Below are positions 1 through 7,593 of a stretch of DNA of 64,000 nt, one piece after another. The notes under the pieces were generated by a model, which was not told the origin of the DNA, ran no database searches, and saw only the letters and a program-made list of their open reading frames with translations. Location of the stretch: assembly GCF_026898115.1 (NCBI RefSeq), contig NZ_CP114036.1, positions 4,148,001 to 4,212,000 on the forward strand. Direction: 5' to 3'. The DNA comes from Streptomyces sp. S465 (lineage in GTDB: Bacteria; Actinomycetota; Actinomycetes; Streptomycetales; Streptomycetaceae). The translations under genes were made by a program, and so were the position numbers. Each line of letters opens with the position of its first letter. Positions within the stretch are counted from its first letter, which is position 1.

Positions 1-1433
1 CGCACCGACAGCTCCGGCTCCCACCGCAGCCGCCAGGTCTCCCGGAAGGTGCCGGTGCTGCCCCGGGAGACGGCCGGGGTGCCCCAGTCGACCCCGAGCA
101 GCCGCAGCCGGTGCAGCAGACGGCTGCGCCCGGCGTCGGTCTCCTTGCGCAGGTCCAGCTCCAGCTCGCGCTCCAGCGCCTCGGGCTTGAGCCGCAGCGA
201 GCGCTGGGTGCGCGTCAGGTCGCGCTGGAGCGGCGCCGCCGGGGCCGACTCGGGGACTTCGCCCAGGACATCCCCGACCACCAGCCGGTCCCGCACCAGC
301 GCGATCGGCACGTCGGAGCCCTCGCACATCACCGCCCTGACGGCGTCGAGGGTCTCGGCGAGCCCGGCGAGCGGACGTCCGCGCATGGCGGCCAGCGTTT
401 CGGCGAGCCTTACGGCCTCGATGACATGGGCCGAGGAGACCGCGAAGTCCTCGTCCCGCAGCAGCCCGGCGACCTTGGTGAGCCAGCGCTCAACGGGCCG
501 GTCGGGGGCGTGGAAGAGGTGGTCGTACCAGCCCGGGGAGGTGATGCCCGCCCCGTAACCGCTGTGCCGGGCCAGCCGCCGGTGGGTCCAGGGCACCCAG
601 CTGATCTCGGTCTTGACCTTGGGCAGGCCCTTGAGCAGCTTACGGTCGGCGGTGGCGGTGGTCCGCTCCCCCAGCGCCGGTACGTGCCAGGCCCCGCAGA
701 CGACGGCGACCTCGTCCCCGAACTCCCGCCGCGCCTCGCGCAGCCGCAGCCGCATATGGGCCTCGCGCACGGTGTCGTCCTCGTGCCCGCCGTGCCCGTA
801 CTCGGCGCGCAGCGCCCCCATCGCCTCCGCCACGGCCGCGAACGCCTCCGTGCCGCCGGTGCCGCGGTGCTCGATGACGTCCTCCCACCAGCGCTCCGGG
901 TCGTCGTATCCGGCCGCCTCGGCGAGCACGGACAGCGGATCGACGCGCAGCCGCTCGGCGGAGCCGGGGGCCGCAGCGGCCCGGTCCCCCGGGCCCGCCG
1001 GGTCGGGCGAGGCGGGCGGGGCGGGCGCATCCGGTGGGGCCGCCGGGGCCGCCGGCGCCACCGGAGCCACCGGGGCCTCCTTCGCCGACATGGCCAGCGA
1101 GTTGGCCGCCGGGAGGTCGATGAACCGTACGGGGACCTCGTGGGCCAGCGCCCACTGGATGGCCGCCCACTCCGGGGAGAACCCGGCCAGCGGCCAGAAC
1201 CCGGCCCGCCCCGGGTCGTCCGCGGCATGGGCGAGCAGCGCGACGGGCGGACGCATGTCCTTCTCCGCGGCGAGCCGCACGATCGCGTCCGCCTCCGGCG
1301 GCCCCTCGATCAGCACCACTCGCGGTGCGCACGCCGTGAGCGCCGCCCGCACCGCCCGCGCCGACCCGGGCCCGTGATGGCGCACCCCCAGCAGCAGCGG
1401 ACCGGCGGCCCGCGCTCGCGGGGCGCCCGTCAT
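1..1433 (-). CDS. DUF5682 family protein (partial, runs off the left edge)
   Basis: Reads on the minus strand from ATG at 1433 (MTGAPRARAA) through position 1 without a stop, so 477 codons are visible and the C-terminus is missing. The start overlaps the TGA of the MoxR ATPase upstream (ATGA at 1430-1433), so the two are translationally coupled. The N-terminus (GVRHHGPGSARAVRAAL, then VVLIEGPPEAD and FIDLPAANSLAM) is typical of DUF5682 proteins as I know the family, which occur with MoxR ATPases and VWA proteins. An Ala/Pro-rich linker lies around residues 115-155. Biochemical function is unknown; a role as partner of the AAA+ ATPase is inferred from the gene order. Confidence 0.85.
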   Translation of the reverse strand, partial: MTGAPRARAAGPLLLGVRHHGPGSARAVRAALTACAPRVVLIEGPPEADAIVRLAAEKDMRPPVALLAHAADDPGRAGFWPLAGFSPEWAAIQWALAHEVPVRFIDLPAANSLAMSAKEAPVAPVAPAAPAAPPDAPAPPASPDPAGPGDRAAAAPGSAERLRVDPLSVLAEAAGYDDPERWWEDVIEHRGTGGTEAFAAVAEAMGALRAEYGHGGHEDDTVREAHMRLRLREARREFGDEVAVVCGAWHVPALGERTTATADRKLLKGLPKVKTEISWVPWTHRRLARHSGYGAGITSPGWYDHLFHAPDRPVERWLTKVAGLLRDEDFAVSSAHVIEAVRLAETLAAMRGRPLAGLAETLDAVRAVMCEGSDVPIALVRDRLVVGDVLGEVPESAPAAPLQRDLTRTQRSLRLKPEALERELELDLRKETDAGRSRLLHRLRLLGVDWGTPAVSRGSTGTFRETWRLRWEPELSV

Positions 1434-2575
1434 GCGGTCACCTCTCGGCACGCGCGGTAGAAGTCCTTCCAGCCGTCGCGCTCGCGGACGACCGTCTCCA
1501 GGTACTCCTGCCAGATGACGCGGTCGGCCGCCGGGTCGCGGACGACCGCGCCCAGGATGCCCGCGGCCACGTCACCCGCCCTCAGCACACCGTCGCCGAA
1601 GTGGGCGGCGAGGGCGAGGCCGCTGGTGACGACGGAGATGGCCTCGGCCGTCGAGAGCGTGCCCGAGGGCGACTTCAGCTTCGTACGGCCGTCGCCGGTC
1701 ACTCCCTCGCGCAGCTCACGGAAGACCGTGACCACGCGGCGGATCTCCTCGACGCCCTCCGGGACCTCCGGGAGCTCCAGCGAGCGGCCGATCTGGGCGA
1801 CGCGGCGGGAGACGATGTCGACCTCGTCGTCCGGGGTCGCGGGCAGCGGCAGCACGACCGTGTTGAAGCGGCGGCGCAGCGCGCTGGAGAGTTCGTTGAC
1901 CCCGCGGTCGCGGTCATTGGCGGTCGCGATCAGGTTGAACCCGCGGACCGCCTGGACCTCCTCCCCCAGCTCCGGGATCGGCAGCGTCTTCTCGGACAGG
2001 ACGGTGATCAGCGTGTCCTGCACATCGGCCGGGATGCGCGTCAGCTCCTCCACGCGCGCGGTCATGCCGTCCGCCATCGCGCGCATCACCGGGCTCGGCA
2101 CGAGTGCGTCGCGGCTCGGGCCGTGGGCGAGCAGCTGGGCGTAGTTCCACCCGTACCGGATGGCCTCCTCGGCCGTCCCGGCGGTGCCCTGGACCAGCAG
2201 CGTGGAGTCGCCGCTGACCGCCGCCGCCAGATGCTCGGACACCCAGGTCTTGGCGGTGCCGGGCACGCCCAGCAGCAGCAGGGCGCGGTCGGTGGCGAGG
2301 GTGGTGACGGCGACCTCGACGATGCGGCGCGGGCCCACGTACTTGGGGGTGATCACGGTGCCGTCGGGCAGTGTGCCGCCGAGCAGATAGGTGGCGACCG
2401 CCCAGGGCGACAGCCGCCACCGCGCGGGACGCGGACGGTCGTCGGCCGCGGCCAGCGCGCGCAGCTCGTCGGCGAAGGCCTCCTCCGCGTGTGGACGCAG
2501 GGCTTGCGCGGCTCCGGCGGCCCCCGCCGTTCCGGTGGTATCGGTGGATTCGGTTCCGGGCACAGTGACGGTCAC
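1430..2575 (-). CDS. MoxR-type AAA+ ATPase
   Basis: A 381-residue ATPase of the MoxR/dynein-like AAA_5 kind. Walker A is GVPGTAKT at about residues 103-110; an arginine-rich sensor segment (SSALRRRFN) and ATAND sensor-1-like motif follow. MoxR ATPases generally act as chaperone-like remodellers with VWA partners. I chose GTG at 2575 because GGGGGAG precedes it closely; an upstream ATG at 2635 would start inside the promoter region. It is first gene of the leftward operon and overlaps DUF5682 by 4 bp. Divergent from the SWIM gene, with a damage-type promoter between them. The substrate is not deducible. Confidence 0.9.
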   Translation of the reverse strand: MTVTVPGTESTDTTGTAGAAGAAQALRPHAEEAFADELRALAAADDRPRPARWRLSPWAVATYLLGGTLPDGTVITPKYVGPRRIVEVAVTTLATDRALLLLGVPGTAKTWVSEHLAAAVSGDSTLLVQGTAGTAEEAIRYGWNYAQLLAHGPSRDALVPSPVMRAMADGMTARVEELTRIPADVQDTLITVLSEKTLPIPELGEEVQAVRGFNLIATANDRDRGVNELSSALRRRFNTVVLPLPATPDDEVDIVSRRVAQIGRSLELPEVPEGVEEIRRVVTVFRELREGVTGDGRTKLKSPSGTLSTAEAISVVTSGLALAAHFGDGVLRAGDVAAGILGAVVRDPAADRVIWQEYLETVVRERDGWKDFYRACREVTA

Positions 2576-2623
2576 AGCTCCCCCACGACTCGTTTCCTCG
2601 TTCCGTTTCCGGACGCGTGAACC

Positions 2624-2646
2624 ACCCTGCACCACCCCACTGACAA
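2624..2646 (-). promoter_or_regulatory. PafBC/RecA-NDp-like promoter for the MoxR operon
   Basis: On the minus strand TTGTCAGTG (2646-2638), eight bases, then CAGGGT (2629-2624). This fits the pattern TTGTCRGTG-N8-TAnnnT known from RecA-independent DNA-damage promoters of actinobacteria, except C replaces T at the first -10 base. Together with the plus-strand copy it forms an 11-bp perfect inverted repeat (2636-2646 / 2683-2693). Confidence 0.55.
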
Positions 2647-2682
2647 CCGGGCCCCGGCCGACGAACGCCCAGGTCAGAGCGA

Positions 2683-2705
2683 TTGTCAGTGGGTGCCCGT
2701 ACCGT
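2683..2705 (+). promoter_or_regulatory. PafBC/RecA-NDp-like promoter for the SWIM gene
   Basis: TTGTCAGTG at 2683-2691, exactly eight bases, then TACCGT at 2700-2705: a full match to TTGTCRGTG-N8-TAnnnT. The ATG of the SWIM gene lies 7 bases beyond the -10, so the transcript would be leaderless or nearly so. This also argues against the alternative GTG start at 2683, which would sit in the promoter. Confidence 0.7.
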
Positions 2706-2712
2706 CGCAGAC

Positions 2713-4173
2713 ATGAATCCGCAGGGGGAACGCTGGACGGCGGAGCAGGTGCTGGCCCTGGCTCCTGACGCCGCGTCGCGCACGGCGGGCGGCAAGCTCG
2801 CCGCGGCCGGCTCGTGGTCGGGCGCGGGGGCGCGCGGCCAAGCGGTGTGGGGGCTGTGCTCGGGCAGCGGCAGCAAGCCGTACCAGACGGTCGTCGATCT
2901 GAACGGACCCGGCTATCGGTGCAGTTGCCCGAGCCGGAAGTTCCCGTGCAAGCACGCGCTGGGCCTGCTGCTGCTGTGGTCGTCCGGCGAGGGGGGCGTG
3001 TCCGGGGGCGGTGAGCCGCCGGAGTGGGCCGAGCAGTGGCTCGGCGGGCGGCGCGAGCGGGCCGGAAGAGCCGCCGCGGCCCGGGAGGCGGGTGCGGGGA
3101 GCGGCGGGACGGGCGACGGGGCGGGCCGCCGCGGGACAGGCGACGGCGCGGGGAGCGGGCGGAGCGGCGGAGCGGCCGATCCGGAGGCCGCGCGCCACCG
3201 CGCCGAGCGGCGGGCCCAGCGCATCGCGGCGGGTGCCACCGAGCTGGAGCGGCGGCTGGCCGATCTGCTCCGCGACGGTCTGGCCGCCGCCGACCGCGCC
3301 GGATACGGGGCGTGGGACGAGACGGCCGCGCGGATGGTCGACGCCCAGGCTCCGGGTCTGGAGACGCGGGTGCGGGAGCTGGCCGCGATCCCCTCGTCCG
3401 GTCCGGGGTGGCCCGCCCGGTTGCTGGAGGAGTGCGCGCTGGCCCACCTCCTCACCCAGGGCTTCCTCCATCTCGACCGCCTCCCGGAGCAGCTGGCCGC
3501 CACCACGCGCACCCGGGTGGGTCTCACCACGCCGGTGGCCGAGCTGCTGGCGACCGGGGAGGCGATCCGGGACCGCTGGCTGGTCCTGGGCCGCCAGGAC
3601 GGCACGGACGGCAGGCTGACCACCCGCCGCAGCTGGCTGCGGGGCGAGCGTACGCACCGGATGGCGCTGCTGCTCTCGTTCAGCGCCCCCGGCCGGCCCC
3701 TCGAGCCCGCGCTGCCCACCGGCCTGGTCCTGGACGCCGACCTCACCTACTACCCGGCGGCCCGCCCGCTGCGTGCCGCGATCGGCGCCCGCCACGAGGA
3801 GGTGCCGGAAGACCCGGCTCCCGCCGTGGCCGCGGCCCCCGAGGGATGCGATGTCGACACCGCGCTCGCGATCTACGGAGCGGCGCTCGGGGACGATCCC
3901 TGGCTGGAGGGCTGGCCGGTCGTGCTCACCGATGTGGTGCCGGTCCCTGGCGACGACGGATGGCAGCTGGCGGACGAGCGCAGCGGCTCGGCGCTGCCCG
4001 TCGATCCGCGCTGCGCGGGGCGCACCGACCTGTGGCAGCTGATGGCGATATCCGGCGGCGGCCCGGTCACCGTCTTCGGCGAGTGCGGCCATCGCGGCTT
4101 CTCGCCCATCACCACCTGGGACCCGACCCCCGTCCCGCTCATCGCGGCGGCAGCGCAGGGAGGCACCCGTTGA
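2713..4173 (+). CDS. SWIM zinc finger protein
   Basis: A 486-residue protein with a SWIM-type zinc finger near the N-terminus: Cys70, Cys72, Cys79, His81 in the pattern CxC-x6-CxH. SWIM fingers bind DNA or proteins and occur in recombination-associated proteins. A Gly/Ala/Arg-rich low-complexity stretch follows at about 115-160, then a globular region with no motif I recognise. ATG at 2713 is chosen because the predicted -10 box ends 7 bases upstream. Its stop overlaps the start of the DUF5691 gene (TTGA at 4170-4173), indicating coupling. Likely induced by DNA damage, from the promoter; this is inference. Confidence 0.88.
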   Translation: MNPQGERWTAEQVLALAPDAASRTAGGKLAAAGSWSGAGARGQAVWGLCSGSGSKPYQTVVDLNGPGYRCSCPSRKFPCKHALGLLLLWSSGEGGVSGGGEPPEWAEQWLGGRRERAGRAAAAREAGAGSGGTGDGAGRRGTGDGAGSGRSGGAADPEAARHRAERRAQRIAAGATELERRLADLLRDGLAAADRAGYGAWDETAARMVDAQAPGLETRVRELAAIPSSGPGWPARLLEECALAHLLTQGFLHLDRLPEQLAATTRTRVGLTTPVAELLATGEAIRDRWLVLGRQDGTDGRLTTRRSWLRGERTHRMALLLSFSAPGRPLEPALPTGLVLDADLTYYPAARPLRAAIGARHEEVPEDPAPAVAAAPEGCDVDTALAIYGAALGDDPWLEGWPVVLTDVVPVPGDDGWQLADERSGSALPVDPRCAGRTDLWQLMAISGGGPVTVFGECGHRGFSPITTWDPTPVPLIAAAAQGGTR

Positions 4174-5798
4174 CCAGCACGACCCCCACCGCGCCCTGGG
4201 ACGACCTCGTCGCGGCCGCGCTGCTCGGCACCGAGCGGCGCACCCCGCCGGTCGCCCCGCGCCCCGGGCAGGACGCACCGTCCGCCCTGCTGGACGCCGC
4301 CGCGCTCAGCACCGTGCGGCGGCGGGCCGGGCTGCGTCCCGCGCCCGCCCGGCCGGGGCCCGGCCGGGCACCCGAGGATCCGCGGCCGGCGCTGCCCATG
4401 GCCGCCCGCAGCAGACTGGCGATGCTGCTCGCCGACCGTTCGGCTCCGGGGCGCGGCGGCCCGCGCACCGCACCCGACCTCGCCGAACTGCTGCCGCAGT
4501 GGCTCGCGCTGGCCAACCACCACGGCTATCGGGTGCCCGACGCCCTGCTCCCGGCTCTCCTCGACGCCGCCCGCGCCCGCACCGATCTGCGGCCCGAGGC
4601 GCTGACGCTCGGCGGGCCGCGTGCGCTGTGGCTGGCCCGGCTCAACCCGGACTGGAAGTTCGCGCTGCGGGGCGCGCCGACGGGCCGGGCGCACACCCCC
4701 GTCCCGGAGCCGTCCGAATCGGCCGGGGCGGCCGCCGCCCCGCCCGATGAACAGCGGCTGTGGGAGGAGGGGCTTTTCGCCGAGCGGGTGTCGCTGCTGG
4801 CGGCGGCGCGCCACCGCGACCCGGCGGCGGGGCTGGCGCTGCTGGGCGGCACCTGGTCGACCGAGCGCGCCGAGGACCGGCTGATGTTCCTGGACTCGCT
4901 GCGCGACGACCTCTGCCCGTCCGACGAGCCGTTCCTCGAACAGGCCCTGTCCGACCGCAGCCGGAACGTGCGGGCGACCGCTGCCGAACTGCTCTCCGCG
5001 CTCCCCGGCTCCGCACTCGCCGCGCGCATGGCCGAGCGGTCGCACGGCTGTGTGTCACTGACCGCCGACGCCCGGATAACCGTCCGGCCGCCGGACGAGT
5101 GCGACAGCGGCATGCAGCGTGACGGCATCGTGCCCAAGCCACCCTCCGGCCGGGGGGAACGGTCCTGGTGGCTGGGCCAGTTGGTGGAGGCGACCCCGCT
5201 GGACCGCTGGAGCGAGTGGTTCGGCGGACGCGGCCCCGCCGAGATCGTGGCGCTGCCCGTCACGGACGGCTGGCGGGCGGATCTGCATGCCGCCTGGTGC
5301 CGGGCGGCGGTGCGGCAGCGCGACGCGGAGTGGTGCCGTGCGCTGCTCGGCACCCCGGCCGTCGCGCCCGCCAACACCGGGGAGGCGGCATCAGCCGCCT
5401 GGCGGGACCCCGCGAAGCTGCTGTCCGCGCTCCCCGCTCGGGAACGGGCGGAGTGGGTGGCCGAGTTCATCGCGTCCCACGGGCTGTCCGACGCCTTCCG
5501 GCTGCTGGGGGTGTGCACGGTGCCCTGGGCCGAACCGCTGGGCCGGGCCGTGGTGGACGCGCTGGACATCGCCCGGGACGCGGGCAGCTACCCGTGGAGC
5601 TTCAGCGGGGTCATGGGTCTGGCCGAGCGCTGCCTGGACCCGGCGCAGGCGGACCGGCTCGAGGTGCTGACGGCGATACCGGACGAGGCGGAGGGGGCGG
5701 CGCCGGGAGCCGGGGGCTATTGGGCAGAGGCGTTCCAGCGGCTCGTGGGAACGCTACGGCTGAGGGCGACCATGCGAGCCGAGCTCGAACCGGCCTGA
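4170..5798 (+). CDS. DUF5691 domain protein
   Basis: A 542-residue protein starting at TTG 4170, preceded by GGGAGG at 4158-4163 and overlapping the SWIM stop by 4 bp. The N-terminal motif PWDDLVAAALLGTERR and a middle HEAT-like region (DRSRNVRATAAELLSALPGS at about 265-285) resemble the DUF5691 family, which is found beside SWIM and MoxR genes. No catalytic motif is visible; helical repeats suggest a scaffold. Function unknown. The alternative reading that runs in this frame from much further upstream is only open-frame noise in high G+C DNA. Confidence 0.82.
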   Translation: MTSTTPTAPWDDLVAAALLGTERRTPPVAPRPGQDAPSALLDAAALSTVRRRAGLRPAPARPGPGRAPEDPRPALPMAARSRLAMLLADRSAPGRGGPRTAPDLAELLPQWLALANHHGYRVPDALLPALLDAARARTDLRPEALTLGGPRALWLARLNPDWKFALRGAPTGRAHTPVPEPSESAGAAAAPPDEQRLWEEGLFAERVSLLAAARHRDPAAGLALLGGTWSTERAEDRLMFLDSLRDDLCPSDEPFLEQALSDRSRNVRATAAELLSALPGSALAARMAERSHGCVSLTADARITVRPPDECDSGMQRDGIVPKPPSGRGERSWWLGQLVEATPLDRWSEWFGGRGPAEIVALPVTDGWRADLHAAWCRAAVRQRDAEWCRALLGTPAVAPANTGEAASAAWRDPAKLLSALPARERAEWVAEFIASHGLSDAFRLLGVCTVPWAEPLGRAVVDALDIARDAGSYPWSFSGVMGLAERCLDPAQADRLEVLTAIPDEAEGAAPGAGGYWAEAFQRLVGTLRLRATMRAELEPA

Positions 5799-6494
5799 TC
5801 CCCGATCCGCACCGGAATCCGGCCGCCGGATGCCCTGGGCCGGACGTGATCCGGCGCCAGGGCATCCGGGACCCGGCCGTGCCATCGGGCGTTGGCCACG
5901 ATCCGGGATCCGGTCGTGCTCAGGACCCCGGCCCTGGCTCCGGACCTCAACCGTCACCCGAGATCGGGCCATGCCCCGGGCTCCGGCCATAACCGGGACC
6001 CGGCCCTGGCTCCGGGCCCCGGCCATAACCGGAACCCGGCCGTGACTCCGGACAGACCCCGGCCCTCACCCGGGATCAGGCCCTACCTCGGGCCGCCCCG
6101 GCCGCGTCCAGGACCCGGCCGCCGTCCAGGACCCGGCCATCGCTCCGAACCCCGGCCCTCACCCGGAGTCAGGCCCTACCTCGGGCCCCGGCCGTCACCG
6201 GGAACCCGGCCGTGACTCCGGACAGACCCCGGCCCTCACCCGGGATCAGGCCCTACCTCGGGCCGCCCCGGCCGCGTCCAGGACCCGGCCGCCGTCCAGG
6301 ACCCGGCCATCGCTCCGAACCCCGGCCCTCACCCGGAGTCAGGCCCTACCTCGGGCCCCGGCCATAACCGGAACCCGGCCGTGACTCCGGGTGCTGGCCG
6401 TGAACCGGAACCGACCGCGGCTCCGGACCCCGACCGCGGCTCCGGACCCCGACCGCGGCTCCGGAGCCCGGCCGTGCTCCATGGCGGGTCCGGG
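5799..6494. repeat. Repeat-rich noncoding spacer with a 170-bp tandem duplication
   Basis: No gene is supported here. The spacer is built from degenerate words such as ACCCGGCC, CCCGGCCCTC and CGTGACTCCGG. One 163-bp block at 6031-6193 recurs without a mismatch that I can see at 6201-6363 (period 170 bp), and a third copy begins at 6371 but stops after about 20 bp. At 6413-6472 a shorter unit, CCGCGGCTCCGGACCCCGA, is repeated nearly three times. Confidence 0.9.
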
Positions 6495-6905
6495 TCAGGC
6501 GGCCACCGGGCGGACGTTCTCGCGGACCCATTCCACGATGGCCGCCGTCGTCGCCCCCGGGGTGAAGATCTCCGCGACGCCCTGCTCCTTGAGCGGGGGA
6601 ATGTCCGCCTCGGGGATGATCCCGCCGCCGAAAACCTTGATGTCCTCGGCCTCGCGCTCCCGCAGCAGCTCCAGCACCTTGGCGAACAAGGTCATATGGG
6701 CACCGGACAGGATGGACAGCCCGATCGCGTCGGCGTCCTCCTGGATCGCGGTGTCGACGATCTGCTCGGGCGTCTGGTGGAGCCCGGTGTAGATGACCTC
6801 CATGCCCGCGTCGCGCAACGCCCGCGCGATCACCTTCGCCCCGCGGTCATGGCCGTCCAGCCCCGGCTTGGCCACCACCACACGGATCGGACCGGTCACA
6901 CCCAT
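6495..6905 (-). CDS. icmB: Isobutyryl-CoA mutase small (B12-binding) subunit
   Basis: A 136-residue cobalamin-binding domain, the same length as Streptomyces IcmB as I recall it. The base-off/His-on signature DGHDRG (DxHxxG) is near residue 20, followed by LSILSGAH and the FGGGIIPE loop, the other two B12-contact segments. With the large subunit IcmA it would interconvert isobutyryl-CoA and n-butyryl-CoA, feeding polyketide starter and extender pools. ATG at 6905 has GGAGG just upstream. The large-subunit gene is not in this window, which is normal for icmB. A methylmalonyl-CoA mutase-type small subunit of another mutase is the alternative. Confidence 0.88.
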   Translation of the reverse strand: MGVTGPIRVVVAKPGLDGHDRGAKVIARALRDAGMEVIYTGLHQTPEQIVDTAIQEDADAIGLSILSGAHMTLFAKVLELLREREAEDIKVFGGGIIPEADIPPLKEQGVAEIFTPGATTAAIVEWVRENVRPVAA

Positions 6906-7593
6906 CGCAGCCTCCAAGCCCTTCGAGCCTTGCGAACCGTCGCCCGCACCGACGTGAACGAACGTTATCCCCAGCATCCCCTACCCGGCAGTTTCGCGGC
7001 ACTCGGCGAGGGGGAAATCACACGTGGGACACGTGCACCGAAGGCGCCGTATGCGCTTCGGGCCGGCCACACCAGGGGAGCCGCAGCGGGGACCGTCGCA
7101 CCGCGCAGCGCCGCCGGCAGTCGGATGGCGCCGCGGTGCGACGGAGCGGTCCCCGTACGCAACGCCCGCACCACCCCACCACCTCGCCACCGCAGTCCGC
7201 GCCCCTGTTGTCCGTACATCCACTCGTGCGTCAGATGTGCCCGGACTTCCAGGCGATAACGGAGTTGCGGCAGCCTGCCCATGAATGCCGTGCGCCTTTC
7301 GTCGCTTTGTACTCTTCCGCAACATCCGCAACATCCGCGTCAACGGAATCGGACATCTCGTCCTGGCGGTGCACGGCAACGACGCGAAGGCGCCCTCTCA
7401 GTGCCCTCAGGAGGCCGGGAATTGCCGAACGTCAATCGAACATCCGGCCAAGGGAGTGCGTACAGTCAGCCGAAAGACGGCCAAATACCCTTTCCCGAGA
7501 TGCTCGAAAGTCACGGAAGATTGTGGCTGCCGCGTACTGCCGGGTACAGTCGCCGCTAATTCTCCTGCAGCCGAGGCGAAAGAGAAGTTGGTG
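6906..7593. other. Long intergenic region between icmB and the M23 gene; no gene seen
   Basis: About 690 bases between divergent genes. Open frames exist on both strands but none has plausible protein composition or a ribosome binding site. A tandem CAACATCCG word lies near 7319-7340. The last 150 bases are less G+C-rich than the surroundings and hold the likely M23 promoter. Confidence 0.6.
7521..7550 (+). promoter_or_regulatory. Candidate promoter of the M23 endopeptidase gene
   Basis: TTGTGG at 7521-7526, an 18-base spacer, and TACAGT at 7545-7550 resemble a housekeeping sigma promoter. The start of transcription would lie near 7557, giving a leader of about 37 bases. Confidence 0.4.

Noticed and set aside
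7285..7593. N-terminal extension of the M23 protein to an ATG at 7285
   Set aside because: Composition is unlike the rest of the protein, no ribosome binding site, and it would cover the likely promoter at 7521-7550.
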